From positions 682,001 through 746,000 of the forward strand of contig NZ_QYYA01000001.1 of assembly GCF_003597125.1 (NCBI RefSeq): 64,000 nt of DNA, read 5' to 3'. A program made the position numbers and the translations under genes. The notes beneath the pieces were generated by a model. That model saw only the letters and a program-made list of their open reading frames with translations, did not search any database and was not told the DNA's origin. This stretch comes from Alcanivorax profundi. Its GTDB lineage: Bacteria > Pseudomonadota > Gammaproteobacteria > Pseudomonadales > Alcanivoracaceae. This document shows, in pieces, positions 1 to 8,215 of this stretch (position 1 is its first letter; every line of letters starts with the position of its first letter).

Positions 1-1
1 A

Positions 2-292
2 CGCAAGCGCTTGTTGCGACTGGGGCTTGCCAAGGTACAGCTTAAGCACGCCGATGGGGGCTTCGGCTGGAAAAGCGAGGCCCCGTTTGATGGCATTCTG
101 GCGGCCTGTGCACGGGCCGATATCCCCCGGGAGTTACTCGATCAACTGGCCGACGGCGGTCGTTTGGTCATGCCGGTCGGGGACGATCGCAAGCAGATTC
201 TGACGGTCGTGGATCGTGACGGCGACGAGTTTCATCGCCAGTCACTGGATGCGGTGCGCTTTGTCCCCTTCCAGCGTGGTGTGATGAGATGA
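2..292 (+). CDS. pcm: Protein-L-isoaspartate O-methyltransferase, C-terminal part
   Basis: The 3' end of a gene that begins before the window; about 96 residues are visible. The enzyme uses S-adenosylmethionine to methylate isoaspartyl residues in damaged proteins and so starts their repair in the cytoplasm. The segment contains the family's late Rossmann strands (FDGILAACARADIP, then GGRLVMPVGDD) and ends in the typical FVPFQRG motif. Gene order supports the call, since pcm usually sits just upstream of nlpD, as here with one gene between. The stop codon is followed at once by an inverted-repeat element. The catalytic SAM motif lies outside the window, so only the C-terminal half supports the name. 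Confidence 0.9.
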   Translation, partial: RKRLLRLGLAKVQLKHADGGFGWKSEAPFDGILAACARADIPRELLDQLADGGRLVMPVGDDRKQILTVVDRDGDEFHRQSLDAVRFVPFQRGVMR

Positions 293-432
293 GTTGAAAG
301 TTAAAAATTGAAAAGCGCGAGTTTGCTTGTCGTGACCTGCCAGGTTAACTCAACGTCCGAATCCGTGAAGCGCGGATAAGACGTTCCAGAACACGATTGG
401 TGTTATGCGCATTTCAACTTTGAACTTTCAAC
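293..432. repeat. Inverted-repeat element with 7-bp-unit arms between pcm and the DUF368 gene
   Basis: Two 26-bp arms, 293-318 and 407-432, are inverted copies matching at 23 of 26 positions. Each arm reads as three heptamers of the type GTTGAAA followed by a GCGC end. The left arm begins on the base after the pcm stop codon. The central part contains a nested dyad, AACGTC...GACGTT enclosing ATCCG...CGGAT, at roughly 351-385. No ORF spans the element. It could be a miniature mobile element, a transcript-end structure or a decayed repeat. Related arms occur elsewhere in the window. Confidence 0.75.
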
Positions 433-520
433 CAAATCGCCTCGTTGAGGTCAAAGCCGTTTGACAATAAAAAGCAGTGTTAAGCCGCTGCAGCATGCCG
501 CGTTATGTAAGAGGACAGTG

Positions 521-1432
521 ATGATTCGACCCGGTATTTTCTTTCGTGGCATGGCCATGGGGGCCGCGGATGTGGTGCCCGGCGTATCCGGTGGCACGCT
601 GGCGCTGATCACTGGCATCTACGAAGAGCTGATCAATACCCTGGGGGGAATCACCCCACGTCTGTTGGGTGTGTGGCGACGGGAAGGCTTCGTGGCAGCC
701 TGGCAGCAGGGTAATTTCACGTTTTTGCTGACGCTGCTGGCCGGCATTTTTACCAGCATTGCCTTGTTGGCACGGGTCATTACCTGGTTGCTTGAAGCAC
801 ACCCTGTTCCTGTATGGGCGTTTTTCAGCGGGTTGATCGTTGCCAGTATCTTCCTGGTGCTGTACCCGCTAACGCAACGTGGCCCTGTGCAGATTGCGGC
901 CTTTTGTGCCGGCACGGCCATTGCGGTGCTGATTGCGCTTGCACCGGGGGTATCGGCCGATGGTGCTGGCGCTACCGTGTTCTTCTTGAGCGGTATGTTA
1001 GCGATCTGCGCCATGATTCTGCCCGGCATTTCGGGCAGTTTTATCCTTCTTTTACTGGGCATGTACCAGCCGGTCCTTGAAGCTGTAAAGAATGGGCAGT
1101 GGGCGTTGCTGGCTGCGTTCCTTGTCGGGTGTGGTCTGGGCTTGTTGAGTTTTGTCCATGTGCTCAAATGGACTCTGCAGCGCTTCCATGACACCGTGAT
1201 GGCGTTATTGGCGGGTTTTATGGCTGGCTCCCTGGTAAAGCTGTGGCCGTGGCGGGTCGCGGATGCCAGCGGATTGAACGACCAGTGGTTCAGCCCGGCG
1301 GGTTATGCGGCAGCGACCGGTGAAGACGCCCGGCTGCTGTTATCGTTGTGTACCGCAGTGATCGCGATCATTCTGGTTGCATTACTGCACCGGCTGGCAC
1401 CGCTGCACAATGCGGATTCCCGTCGGCAATAG
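521..1432 (+). CDS. DUF368 membrane protein, PopT-type undecaprenyl phosphate transporter
   Basis: A polytopic inner-membrane protein of 303 residues with about eight hydrophobic segments. It opens with the family hallmark GMAMGAADVVPGVSGGT and carries the second repeat motif MILPGISGSFILLLLGMY near residue 165. DUF368 proteins were recently shown in Vibrio (named PopT) to return the lipid carrier undecaprenyl phosphate across the inner membrane for reuse in wall synthesis. I infer the same role here. The start at 521 is preferred over a TTG at 461 because AAGAGGA lies about six bases upstream and the conserved N-terminus begins there. It lies between pcm and the cell-wall gene nlpD, and its last codons lie just ahead of the nlpD start. 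Confidence 0.87.
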   Translation: MIRPGIFFRGMAMGAADVVPGVSGGTLALITGIYEELINTLGGITPRLLGVWRREGFVAAWQQGNFTFLLTLLAGIFTSIALLARVITWLLEAHPVPVWAFFSGLIVASIFLVLYPLTQRGPVQIAAFCAGTAIAVLIALAPGVSADGAGATVFFLSGMLAICAMILPGISGSFILLLLGMYQPVLEAVKNGQWALLAAFLVGCGLGLLSFVHVLKWTLQRFHDTVMALLAGFMAGSLVKLWPWRVADASGLNDQWFSPAGYAAATGEDARLLLSLCTAVIAIILVALLHRLAPLHNADSRRQ

Positions 1433-1451
1433 AGGACATCTTCCCGAACTG

Positions 1452-2237
1452 ATGCGTGGTATTGCGGCAATCCTGTTTCTGGTCCTGATGAGCGGCTGCA
1501 GCGCGAAGAATTTTGCGCCTGTGGTCGATATCTATGGGCAGGATGCCAGGCAGCGCAAGGTCACTTCCGGGACTCACCATGTGCGTGAAGGTGAGACCCT
1601 GTATTCCATTGCCTGGCGCTATGGTTGGGATTATCGGGAGCTGGCCAAGGCCAACCGCATCCCGGCGCCCTATACCATTTATCCGGGGCAGCGTATTTCA
1701 TTGGCGCTGGCGTCATCGTCAGCCACGGCCCCGGTGACGTCGAGCAAACCGTCATCAGCCAGCAAGCCCGCACCGGCTGCCAAGCCTTCTCCGGCGGTCA
1801 AACCCGCCCCGAAACCGTCATCGACGGCTTCCCCGGCGCCATCTTCAGGTACACCAGTGGCTGGCCCGGTTACCTGGCGCTGGCCTGCCAGCGGCAGTGT
1901 CGTTGAGCGGTTTTCCAATGCCAGCTCCGGTCGAAAGGGCATTGCCATTTCAGGACGCCATAACAGTCCGGTGGTTGCCGCCGCCGATGGGCGTGTTGTT
2001 TACCGGGGCAGTGGCCTGACCGGTTATGGCAATCTGCTGATTATCAAACACAGTGAGCGCTGGTTGAGTGCCTATGCACACAACGACAAGATGCTGGTGA
2101 AGGAAGGCGATACGGTAAAAGCGGGACAGCAGGTGGCGACCATGGGCTCCAGTGGGACTTTCCGTACCCAGCTGCATTTCGAAATCCGCAAGGACGGCAA
2201 GCCGGTGGATCCCATGCAGTATCTTCCAAAACAATAA
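1452..2237 (+). CDS. nlpD: NlpD-type amidase activator lipoprotein (LysM + degenerate LytM)
   Basis: A lipoprotein of 261 residues. The signal sequence ends in the lipobox MSGC (Cys near residue 16). A LysM peptidoglycan-binding domain follows at about residues 45-90 (HHVREGETLYSIAWRYGW). Next is a long Ala/Pro/Lys/Ser linker with repeated SSKP/AAKP words, then an M23/LytM domain at about 145-258. The metal ligands are lost: the first motif reads KGIAISGRH and the last TQLHFEIR, lacking the usual Asp and first His. That is expected for NlpD, which activates the septal amidase AmiC rather than cutting peptidoglycan. The start at 1452 gives a clean signal peptide; GAGGA lies rather far upstream at 1433. 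Downstream is fieF, not rpoS. Confidence 0.9.
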   Translation: MRGIAAILFLVLMSGCSAKNFAPVVDIYGQDARQRKVTSGTHHVREGETLYSIAWRYGWDYRELAKANRIPAPYTIYPGQRISLALASSSATAPVTSSKPSSASKPAPAAKPSPAVKPAPKPSSTASPAPSSGTPVAGPVTWRWPASGSVVERFSNASSGRKGIAISGRHNSPVVAAADGRVVYRGSGLTGYGNLLIIKHSERWLSAYAHNDKMLVKEGDTVKAGQQVATMGSSGTFRTQLHFEIRKDGKPVDPMQYLPKQ

Positions 2238-2257
2238 CCCGACCCGAGTCCAAGGAA

Positions 2258-3163
2258 ATGGCCAAGGATACTCCCCGCGAGCACCGCTTGTTGCATATGG
2301 CCGCGGCTGCCTCGGTGCTGACCGCACTGATGTTGATTGCTGCGAAAACGGTGGCCTGGTTGTTGACAGGTTCGGTAAGTCTGCTGGCCTCACTGGTGGA
2401 CTCTGTCATGGACTCGCTGGCGTCCTTGATCAATTTCTTTGCGATCCGCTATTCCCTGGTGCCTGCGGATAACGAACACCGTTTCGGTCATGGTAAGGCG
2501 GAAGCGCTTGCCGGGCTGGGGCAAGCGCTGTTTATTGCGGCATCGTCGCTGTTTCTGATCCATCAATCAGTACTGAAGCTCCTCGAACCCTCTCCGATAG
2601 AACAGAGCGGCGTTGGCATTGCGGTGATGGTGTTCTCCATCGTGCTGACATTCGGGCTTCTGCTGATCCAGAAATATGTGGTCCGCGAGACGGGCTCTAC
2701 GGCGATTGAGGCAGATTCGCTGCACTATCTGTCAGACCTGGCGGTCAATGTGGGGATCATTGCGGTGCTGGCCCTGAGCCAGCTTGGCTGGTTGTGGCTG
2801 GACGGATCGGTTGGGCTTGTAATCGCGATTTTTATCCTGTTCAGCGCATGGCGTATCGCCTGGGATGCGTGCCAGTTATTGCTGGATCGGGAAATGCCCG
2901 ATGATGTCCGTACCCGGATTGCTGCCATTGTGTCCTCTCATCCGCAGGCATTGGGATTTCACGACTTGCGTACCCGGCAGTCCGGTCGAACCAGTTTTAT
3001 TCAGCTGCACGTTGACCTGGATGAAACCCTGACCCTGAGGCAGGCCCATACGCTGGTTTGCCAGATACAGGACGATATCGTCAGTGCGTTTCCGAATGCT
3101 GATGTGATTATCCACCAGGACCCTGTCGCCGTAGGGGATCGGGTCCCTGTGGAAGGGGACTGA
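2258..3163 (+). CDS. fieF: Cation diffusion facilitator, FieF type
   Basis: An inner-membrane proton antiporter of 301 residues that exports divalent metals such as iron or zinc. Six membrane helices fill the first 200 residues. The two metal-site motifs of the family are visible: SLVDSVMDSL (DxxxD in TM2, about residue 47) and HYLSDLAVN (HxxxD in TM5). The rest is the cytoplasmic metal-sensing domain, ending in VIIHQDPV with conserved His and Asp. GGAAATGG with AAGGA upstream supports the ATG at 2258. It follows nlpD by 20 bp and may be cotranscribed with it. The exact metal cannot be read from the sequence. Confidence 0.9.
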   Translation: MAKDTPREHRLLHMAAAASVLTALMLIAAKTVAWLLTGSVSLLASLVDSVMDSLASLINFFAIRYSLVPADNEHRFGHGKAEALAGLGQALFIAASSLFLIHQSVLKLLEPSPIEQSGVGIAVMVFSIVLTFGLLLIQKYVVRETGSTAIEADSLHYLSDLAVNVGIIAVLALSQLGWLWLDGSVGLVIAIFILFSAWRIAWDACQLLLDREMPDDVRTRIAAIVSSHPQALGFHDLRTRQSGRTSFIQLHVDLDETLTLRQAHTLVCQIQDDIVSAFPNADVIIHQDPVAVGDRVPVEGD

Positions 3164-3292
3164 TCCACAGCAGTAGACACGCTCTGTGCGAATGTTGTGC
3201 TGTGCGGTCAACTCGCAGTGTCAGGTAAACATATTGTATTCAAGTGGGCTTTTCTTTAGCTTGGCCGGAATGCTGTCAGCTCGGGAAATGCC

Positions 3293-3937
3293 ATGAACAG
3301 TCACCTTCAGTCACGCCGAATTTCTGCCGTCTGGCAGCAGGGAATGGCCCGCCGCCGTTTTCTGAAACTCGGTCTTTTCGGGGTTGCAGGTGTGGCTGCT
3401 GTGGCGGCGGGTGGCTTTGCGCTACTGCGCCGTTCTCCCCTGGACGACCAGCCAGTCCCCCCGTGGGCCACCGGCTTGTCTGCTGCCGAATTTCATCTGT
3501 TCGAACGTGCTCGCCAGGCCTTGCTGCCGGTGACTGGCACCGCCCTTGTTCACAGCGACAAGGTACCGGTAGTGCAGAACGTTCAACAGACCCTCAGCTA
3601 TCTTGATCCTGTAACCCGCAAGGAACTGGGCACCGGCCTGGGACTTTTCGATAACGCGGCAGTGTTCAGTCATGGCTGTCGTTTTGTGGATCTTGACGAC
3701 GCTCAGGCCTGTGAATTTTTCGACCGTTGGGGGGAGGGCAGTGTCATTCAGCGAACTCTGGCGACGGTCATCAAACAGCTGGTCTACAGCGCCTACTGGC
3801 AGGAGGAGGCCACTTGGGCGCCGGTTGAGTTCGATGGTCCGGTCAGTGACCGCTGGGGGCTGCCTTATCTGGGCAATGCGCCTATGCCTGAGTCACCCAA
3901 CATGGCCTCAACGCTGTCTGAGGGGGATAACGCATGA
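3293..3937 (+). CDS. Tat-exported small subunit of a GMC dehydrogenase (gluconate 2-dehydrogenase subunit 3-like)
   Basis: A protein of 214 residues with a twin-arginine signal ARRRFLKLGLFGVAG near residue 19 and a following hydrophobic stretch, so it should be exported folded and may stay membrane-anchored. The mature part resembles the small subunit that accompanies membrane-associated GMC dehydrogenases. It ends with the WGLPYLGNAPMP motif also present in the second copy at 5628-6224. The next gene overlaps it by 4 bp (ATGA). That GMC subunit has no signal of its own, so it probably rides through the Tat system bound to this protein. The substrate is unknown. Confidence 0.72.
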   Translation: MNSHLQSRRISAVWQQGMARRRFLKLGLFGVAGVAAVAAGGFALLRRSPLDDQPVPPWATGLSAAEFHLFERARQALLPVTGTALVHSDKVPVVQNVQQTLSYLDPVTRKELGTGLGLFDNAAVFSHGCRFVDLDDAQACEFFDRWGEGSVIQRTLATVIKQLVYSAYWQEEATWAPVEFDGPVSDRWGLPYLGNAPMPESPNMASTLSEGDNA

Positions 3938-5472
3938 GTGAAGTGAAGTGGCAGGCCTCGGGCCTGAAGGTCCACGAAGCCAGCGACGTGACGGAATCGC
4001 ATCTTGAGTTACAGGCCGATGTGGTGGTGGTGGGCTCGGGCGCCGGAGGGGCGGTGGCCGCCTATGAGCTGGCACGTAAAGGCAAGAAGGTCATCGTGCT
4101 GGAAGCAGGCCCCTACGTGCCCTCACAGGACTTTACTGAAAAATTCACCAACAGCCTGGAAACCCTTTATCAAGACCATGGTGGTCAGACCAACAGCAGC
4201 GGTGACCTGTTGGTGCTGCAGGGTGCCTGTGTGGGCGGCTCTACGGTGGTGAATGGTTGCGTATGCTTTCGCACCCCGGATTTCATCCTGGAGGACTGGC
4301 AGCGGGACTTCGGGCTCGATGAGCTGACGCGGGACGAACTGGCGCCTTATTTCGATGAGGTCGAGAAGAATCTGTCGGTGCACGACAACGGCCCCCACGA
4401 GATAGCCCGCCATGGCTGGTTGATCCGTGCCGGCGCGAACAAGCTTGGCTGGTCGGTCAAACCGTTGAAACGCAATATTCGCGAGTGTGGCCTGACGGGG
4501 CATTGCCTGTCTGGCTGCAAGACAGAGCGCAAGCAATCGATGCTGGTCACCTATCTCCCGTGGGCGGTTGCCCATGGTGCGAAGATCTATGCCGATACCC
4601 GGGTCGAACGCATTCTGGCGGAAGGCGGCGAGGCGACGGGAGTGGAGGCGGTCATTACCCGTCATGATGGCAGTCAGGCTGCCACCCTGCGGGTGACGGC
4701 ACCTCGCGTGGTACTGGCGGCGGGGGCTGTGCAGTCACCGATCCTGCTGCTCAAGAGCGGGCTGGCCAACCGTTCAGACATGGTGGGACGAAATTTTGCC
4801 TGCCACCCGTCCTTGCTGGTCGCTGCCCGTTATCCAGAACCTGTCCACCCCTGGCGTGGGGCCTTGCTCGGGGTCTATGTGGATGAGTTTGAGCACCCTG
4901 ACAAGGGGGGCTTTGTCCTGGAGGATGGTGGTTTCGGGCTGGTGGAAATGTCGATGCTGGCCGAGCCGGGCAGTGGGGCGCCATTCATGGATTACATGGC
5001 CAATGCCAAATATCTGGCCGGCTTGGTTACCCTGATTCATGATCACAATGTTGGCCGTATCGAATGGGATGGCGAGAAAAAGAAAATTGATTACCAGCTC
5101 AGTGACATGGACTTTCCGTCCATGCAGCGTGCTATCAAGGCCGCGGCGCGCCTGCATCTGGCATCCGGCGCCACGGAAGTCTATGTGCCGGCCAGCGACA
5201 AACGTGTGATTCGTAATGAGGGCGATATCGACAGGGAAGTGGGCGGGCTCGAAAACCTGCCACAGCACCTGAGAATGGTGAGTTACCACCCGCAGGGGAC
5301 CTGTCGGATGGGGGCAGACCCTGAGCAGAGCGTGGTCAAGGCCAACGGTGAGACCCATGACGTGAGAGGGCTCTATGTGGCCGATGCCAGCCTGCTGCCG
5401 ACCTCGATCATCGTCAATCCCCAGATAACGGTATACGCCCTGGCTACCCGGATTGCCCGCCATATGGCCTGA
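3934..5472 (+). CDS. GMC-family FAD dehydrogenase, first copy
   Basis: A flavoprotein of 512 residues. The FAD-binding motif VVVVGSGAGGAVAAYEL sits at about residue 30. The second GMC signature region GACVGGSTVVNGCVCF follows near residue 98. The C-terminal catalytic block YHPQGTCRMG, with its His, is near 452, followed by GLYVADASLLPTSIIVNPQ. A cysteine group, CGLTGHCLSGC (about 186-196), is typical of the long-chain alcohol oxidase branch. It likely oxidises an alcohol or sugar and passes electrons to the respiratory chain. No signal peptide is present; export with the Tat partner upstream is inferred. The paralogue at 6236-7834 shares all these motifs. Confidence 0.82.
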   Translation: MSEVKWQASGLKVHEASDVTESHLELQADVVVVGSGAGGAVAAYELARKGKKVIVLEAGPYVPSQDFTEKFTNSLETLYQDHGGQTNSSGDLLVLQGACVGGSTVVNGCVCFRTPDFILEDWQRDFGLDELTRDELAPYFDEVEKNLSVHDNGPHEIARHGWLIRAGANKLGWSVKPLKRNIRECGLTGHCLSGCKTERKQSMLVTYLPWAVAHGAKIYADTRVERILAEGGEATGVEAVITRHDGSQAATLRVTAPRVVLAAGAVQSPILLLKSGLANRSDMVGRNFACHPSLLVAARYPEPVHPWRGALLGVYVDEFEHPDKGGFVLEDGGFGLVEMSMLAEPGSGAPFMDYMANAKYLAGLVTLIHDHNVGRIEWDGEKKKIDYQLSDMDFPSMQRAIKAAARLHLASGATEVYVPASDKRVIRNEGDIDREVGGLENLPQHLRMVSYHPQGTCRMGADPEQSVVKANGETHDVRGLYVADASLLPTSIIVNPQITVYALATRIARHMA

Positions 5473-5627
5473 TTCCTCAAGGCCGGACCCAAATGACCTG
5501 CCGCGTTGGCGGTAGCGTCATTGCGGGCTTTGGCGTTTGTTACGGTTTGTTATAGACTCTGAATCTGTTACCGCTCCACCAATAACAACAAGGGCCCGGA
5601 TGATGGCCTGCCCAGGAGAGGGTGTTG

Positions 5628-6224
5628 ATGAAGAACAATAACCGTGCGCGTATGCCCGGCTACCTGGCCGGTCTCGAGCCACTAAGCCGTCGTGGTTTTC
5701 TGCGCACTTCGGTGCTTGCCGGTGCGGCCTTGTCCAGCGGCTGTTCCAGCCTGTTCGGTCGCCGAGAGGCGCCTGAGACCCTCCAGTACCATAGCCTGAC
5801 TCCGGATGAAGTCGAGGTAATTACCCGCCTCACGGAAGTCATGCTTCCCGCGGAAAGCTATGGGCTGCCTTCCAGCACGACGGTGGTTCCCACGGTCGAA
5901 AACATCGACATGATGGCCCAACGTCTACCCAAGCAGACCCGGGACCTGATGGGGCTTGGCATCTGGGTGTTCAACAATCGGCCCATGGTCAGCTTCAAGT
6001 TCAGCAAATTCACTTCTCTGTCGGACGAAAAAGCCCTGGCATACGTCGATGCAATGCAGGAAGGCACCTTCTTTGAGCGTGGCTTGATGACCACCCTCAA
6101 GGCGCTGGTGGCGTTGAACTACTGGCGTGATGAGCGCACTTGGCCTGGCCTGGAGTATCACGGCCCGGTAACCGAGATGTGGGGTGTTCGTCGATTGGGC
6201 AATGCGCCCTTGCCGCGAGCCTGA
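5628..6224 (+). CDS. Tat-exported lipoprotein small subunit of the second GMC dehydrogenase
   Basis: A protein of 198 residues whose N-terminus combines a twin-arginine motif, SRRGFLRTS, with a lipobox, LSSGC, so it should be a Tat-dependent lipoprotein. This differs from its paralogue at 3293-3937, which has a Tat signal without a lipobox. The tail WGVRRLGNAPLPRA matches that paralogue. ATG at 5628 is chosen because AGGAGAG lies seven bases upstream; GTG and TTG codons in frame just ahead are too close. The GMC partner starts 11 bp after its stop. The 155 bp upstream may hold a promoter, with a possible -10 TATAGA at 5551, but no good -35 was seen. Confidence 0.72.
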   Translation: MKNNNRARMPGYLAGLEPLSRRGFLRTSVLAGAALSSGCSSLFGRREAPETLQYHSLTPDEVEVITRLTEVMLPAESYGLPSSTTVVPTVENIDMMAQRLPKQTRDLMGLGIWVFNNRPMVSFKFSKFTSLSDEKALAYVDAMQEGTFFERGLMTTLKALVALNYWRDERTWPGLEYHGPVTEMWGVRRLGNAPLPRA

Positions 6225-6235
6225 GAGGGGGATTT

Positions 6236-7834
6236 ATGGCTTTTGTACGCGTTCCTAGGGATGGTGTGCCGGTTACCCAGGCAAAAGATGTGGCACTGGA
6301 TGCCAGCCTTGGTAAACAGTTCACCCTGAAAACCGATGTGGTGGTTGTGGGGTCCGGCGCGGCTGGGGCGACAGTGGCTTATGAAATGGCCAAGGCCGGT
6401 CGGGATGTGTTGGTGCTGGAGTCAGGCCGTTACTATCCCAGCTCCCAGTTTACCGAGCACCTTGGCGACACCATGACCAAGATCTACCAGGATCAGGTCG
6501 GTCAGGTAAACACCACTGCAGATATCATTTTTGTACAGGGTGCCTGTGTCGGTGGTTCCACCGTGATTGGCGCCTGCGTGATGGAAGAACCGGGTGATAA
6601 GGTTCTGGATGGTTGGGCGGAGAAATACGGGCTTGAAAACCTGTCTGCCAAAAATTTTCGACCCTATCTTGATACCGTAGCGGATCAGTTACAGATTCAT
6701 ACCAACGAAGCTCATGAAATCAATGCCTGCGCCCACAAGGTGATTCAGGGCTGCGAGAAAATGCAGTTTTCCTGGAAGCCTGCCCAGCGCAATGTCAAAC
6801 AATGTGCGCTGACAGGACATTGCCTCGCTGGCTGTCCTTCGGACCGGAAGATGAGCTCCCTGGTGACTCATCTGCCCTGGGCGGCAGCCTACGGCGCCAG
6901 AATTTTCTCGGATACCGAAGTGGTGCGGGTACGGATGCTGGATGGTCGCGCCCGTGGCGTGGAGGCTCGCATTACGGATCCTGATAGTGGTGCGGAAGTG
7001 GCGACCATGAATGTCGATGCCGACATGGTCGTGCTCGCAGCCGGTGCTATTCATACCCCTTTGATTTTGCAGCGTAGTCAGGTCAAGGACCGTAGTGGCC
7101 AGCTGGGCCGTAACCTGGCGATTCAACCCTTTACCCAGGTGCTGGGCAAGTTCAAGGAACCCCTTTATGGTTTCCGTGGTGCTCTGGTAGGGGTGCAGGT
7201 CGATGAATTTACCCACACTGATGGCTATACCATTTTTTCCGGTCTTGCCGAGCCTGAATCCCTGTTGGCACAGGGAGATATGAAGGCGGGTAAAGCGCAC
7301 ATGGAGTTCATGAAAGACTACAAGTACTACGCTGGCGTGAATGCCTTTAGCCGGGATTTGGGGCAGGGGTACGTGCAATGGGACGGTGACCCTTACACCG
7401 GGGACAAAACCATTCACTGGAACCCCAGCCGCGAAGAGTTCGAAAACATGAAGGCTTCAGCCGCATTGGCGGCCCGGATTTTCTTTTCCGGGGGGGCGGA
7501 AAAAGTTTTCTTACCGACCTTTCAAAGCCTGGAGGCGAATTCGGTGTTTGAGCTGGATGCCAAGATGGATGAGGTGGATTACGGGATCAAGGGGTTATAT
7601 ACCTTCCGCAGTAATAGCTTTAGCCCCCATGGCACTTGCCGTATGGGGGCAGACCCCTATCAGTCAGTGGTGTCCCCTACCGGCGAACTGCATGATACCC
7701 CGGGGCTATTTGTGGCCGATTCCAGTCTGATTCCGGAGTCAATCAGTGCACCAATCCAGTGGACGGTTCAGGCTCTGGCGAAATACGTGAGTGACCAGAT
7801 CAACGACAACGCCGCCAATTATTTTATTGGCTGA
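6236..7834 (+). CDS. GMC-family FAD dehydrogenase, second copy
   Basis: A flavoprotein of 532 residues, paralogous to 3934-5472. The FAD motif VVVVGSGAAGATVAYEM is at about residue 38, GACVGGSTVIGACVM near 103, CALTGHCLAGC near 190, and the catalytic FSPHGTCRMG block near 460, then GLFVADSSLIPESI. The start at 6236 is supported by GAGAGGGGGA directly upstream; an earlier in-frame ATG at 6140 would overlap the preceding gene by 85 bp. It likely forms a complex with the Tat lipoprotein encoded just before it. Substrate range cannot be deduced, but the neighbouring alcohol dehydrogenase and thioesterase fit oxidation of long-chain alcohols. Confidence 0.82.
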   Translation: MAFVRVPRDGVPVTQAKDVALDASLGKQFTLKTDVVVVGSGAAGATVAYEMAKAGRDVLVLESGRYYPSSQFTEHLGDTMTKIYQDQVGQVNTTADIIFVQGACVGGSTVIGACVMEEPGDKVLDGWAEKYGLENLSAKNFRPYLDTVADQLQIHTNEAHEINACAHKVIQGCEKMQFSWKPAQRNVKQCALTGHCLAGCPSDRKMSSLVTHLPWAAAYGARIFSDTEVVRVRMLDGRARGVEARITDPDSGAEVATMNVDADMVVLAAGAIHTPLILQRSQVKDRSGQLGRNLAIQPFTQVLGKFKEPLYGFRGALVGVQVDEFTHTDGYTIFSGLAEPESLLAQGDMKAGKAHMEFMKDYKYYAGVNAFSRDLGQGYVQWDGDPYTGDKTIHWNPSREEFENMKASAALAARIFFSGGAEKVFLPTFQSLEANSVFELDAKMDEVDYGIKGLYTFRSNSFSPHGTCRMGADPYQSVVSPTGELHDTPGLFVADSSLIPESISAPIQWTVQALAKYVSDQINDNAANYFIG

Positions 7835-7856
7835 CAGGTCTTGGTGTTTTGTCTGG

Positions 7857-7887
7857 AAAAGGCGAACCGTGGGGTTCGCTTTTTTTT
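7857..7887 (+). terminator. Rho-independent terminator after the second GMC gene
   Basis: Stem GCGAACC (7862-7868) pairs with GGTTCGC (7873-7879) around a 4-nt loop. Flanking A and T runs can extend the stem, and eight T residues follow. It ends the dehydrogenase transcript 23 bp past the stop codon. Confidence 0.88.
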
Positions 7888-7896
7888 GCTTCATCA

Positions 7897-7941
7897 CGGG
7901 TTAGGGGGCAGCTGGCTGTCCGGCGTCCTACCCCTAACCCG
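7897..7941. repeat. Perfect 11-bp inverted repeat in the gap before the alcohol dehydrogenase
   Basis: CGGGTTAGGGG (7897-7907) and its exact complement CCCCTAACCCG (7931-7941) are separated by 23 nt. No T-run follows. It lies in a 381-bp gene-free stretch (7835-8215) that also holds a terminator and a REP-like element; nothing in that stretch looks coding. Confidence 0.55.
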
Positions 7942-7967
7942 CGATCCTCTTCTCTCCCTCCACCAAC

Positions 7968-7998
7968 CCGTAGGAGCGTCGCTGGCGGCGCGTACCCC
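7968..7998. repeat. REP-like singlet
   Basis: GTAGGAGCGTCGCTGGCGGC followed by GCG. The GCGTCG/CGGCGC halves can pair, with one G-U, around CTGG. The same core occurs twice at 38572-38642. It resembles the REP sequences of Pseudomonas and relatives, which are extragenic and spread by RAYT transposases. No RAYT gene is in this window. Confidence 0.6.
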
Positions 7999-8215
7999 AT
8001 TGGGTATTGAGGAAAAGACGGTTTAACCGCTGTGTGTTCTGCGATCTCAGTGATGATTCTCTTTGCGGATGTCCAAAACCGAACGGGGGGTGGCGATGCC
8101 TGTGACACCAGCGTCACCATTCCCTCAAATGACGTGATCCGCCGCCATGGTGGCGACATTTGCCCCGTAGGGCTGTGCTAGCATATGGCATCCATCTTTC
8201 AGGGAGTTATGCGTC

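Noticed and set aside
461-520. TTG start for the DUF368 gene
   Set aside because: No ribosome site; the bases TTGACA look more like a -35 element, though no spaced -10 was found.
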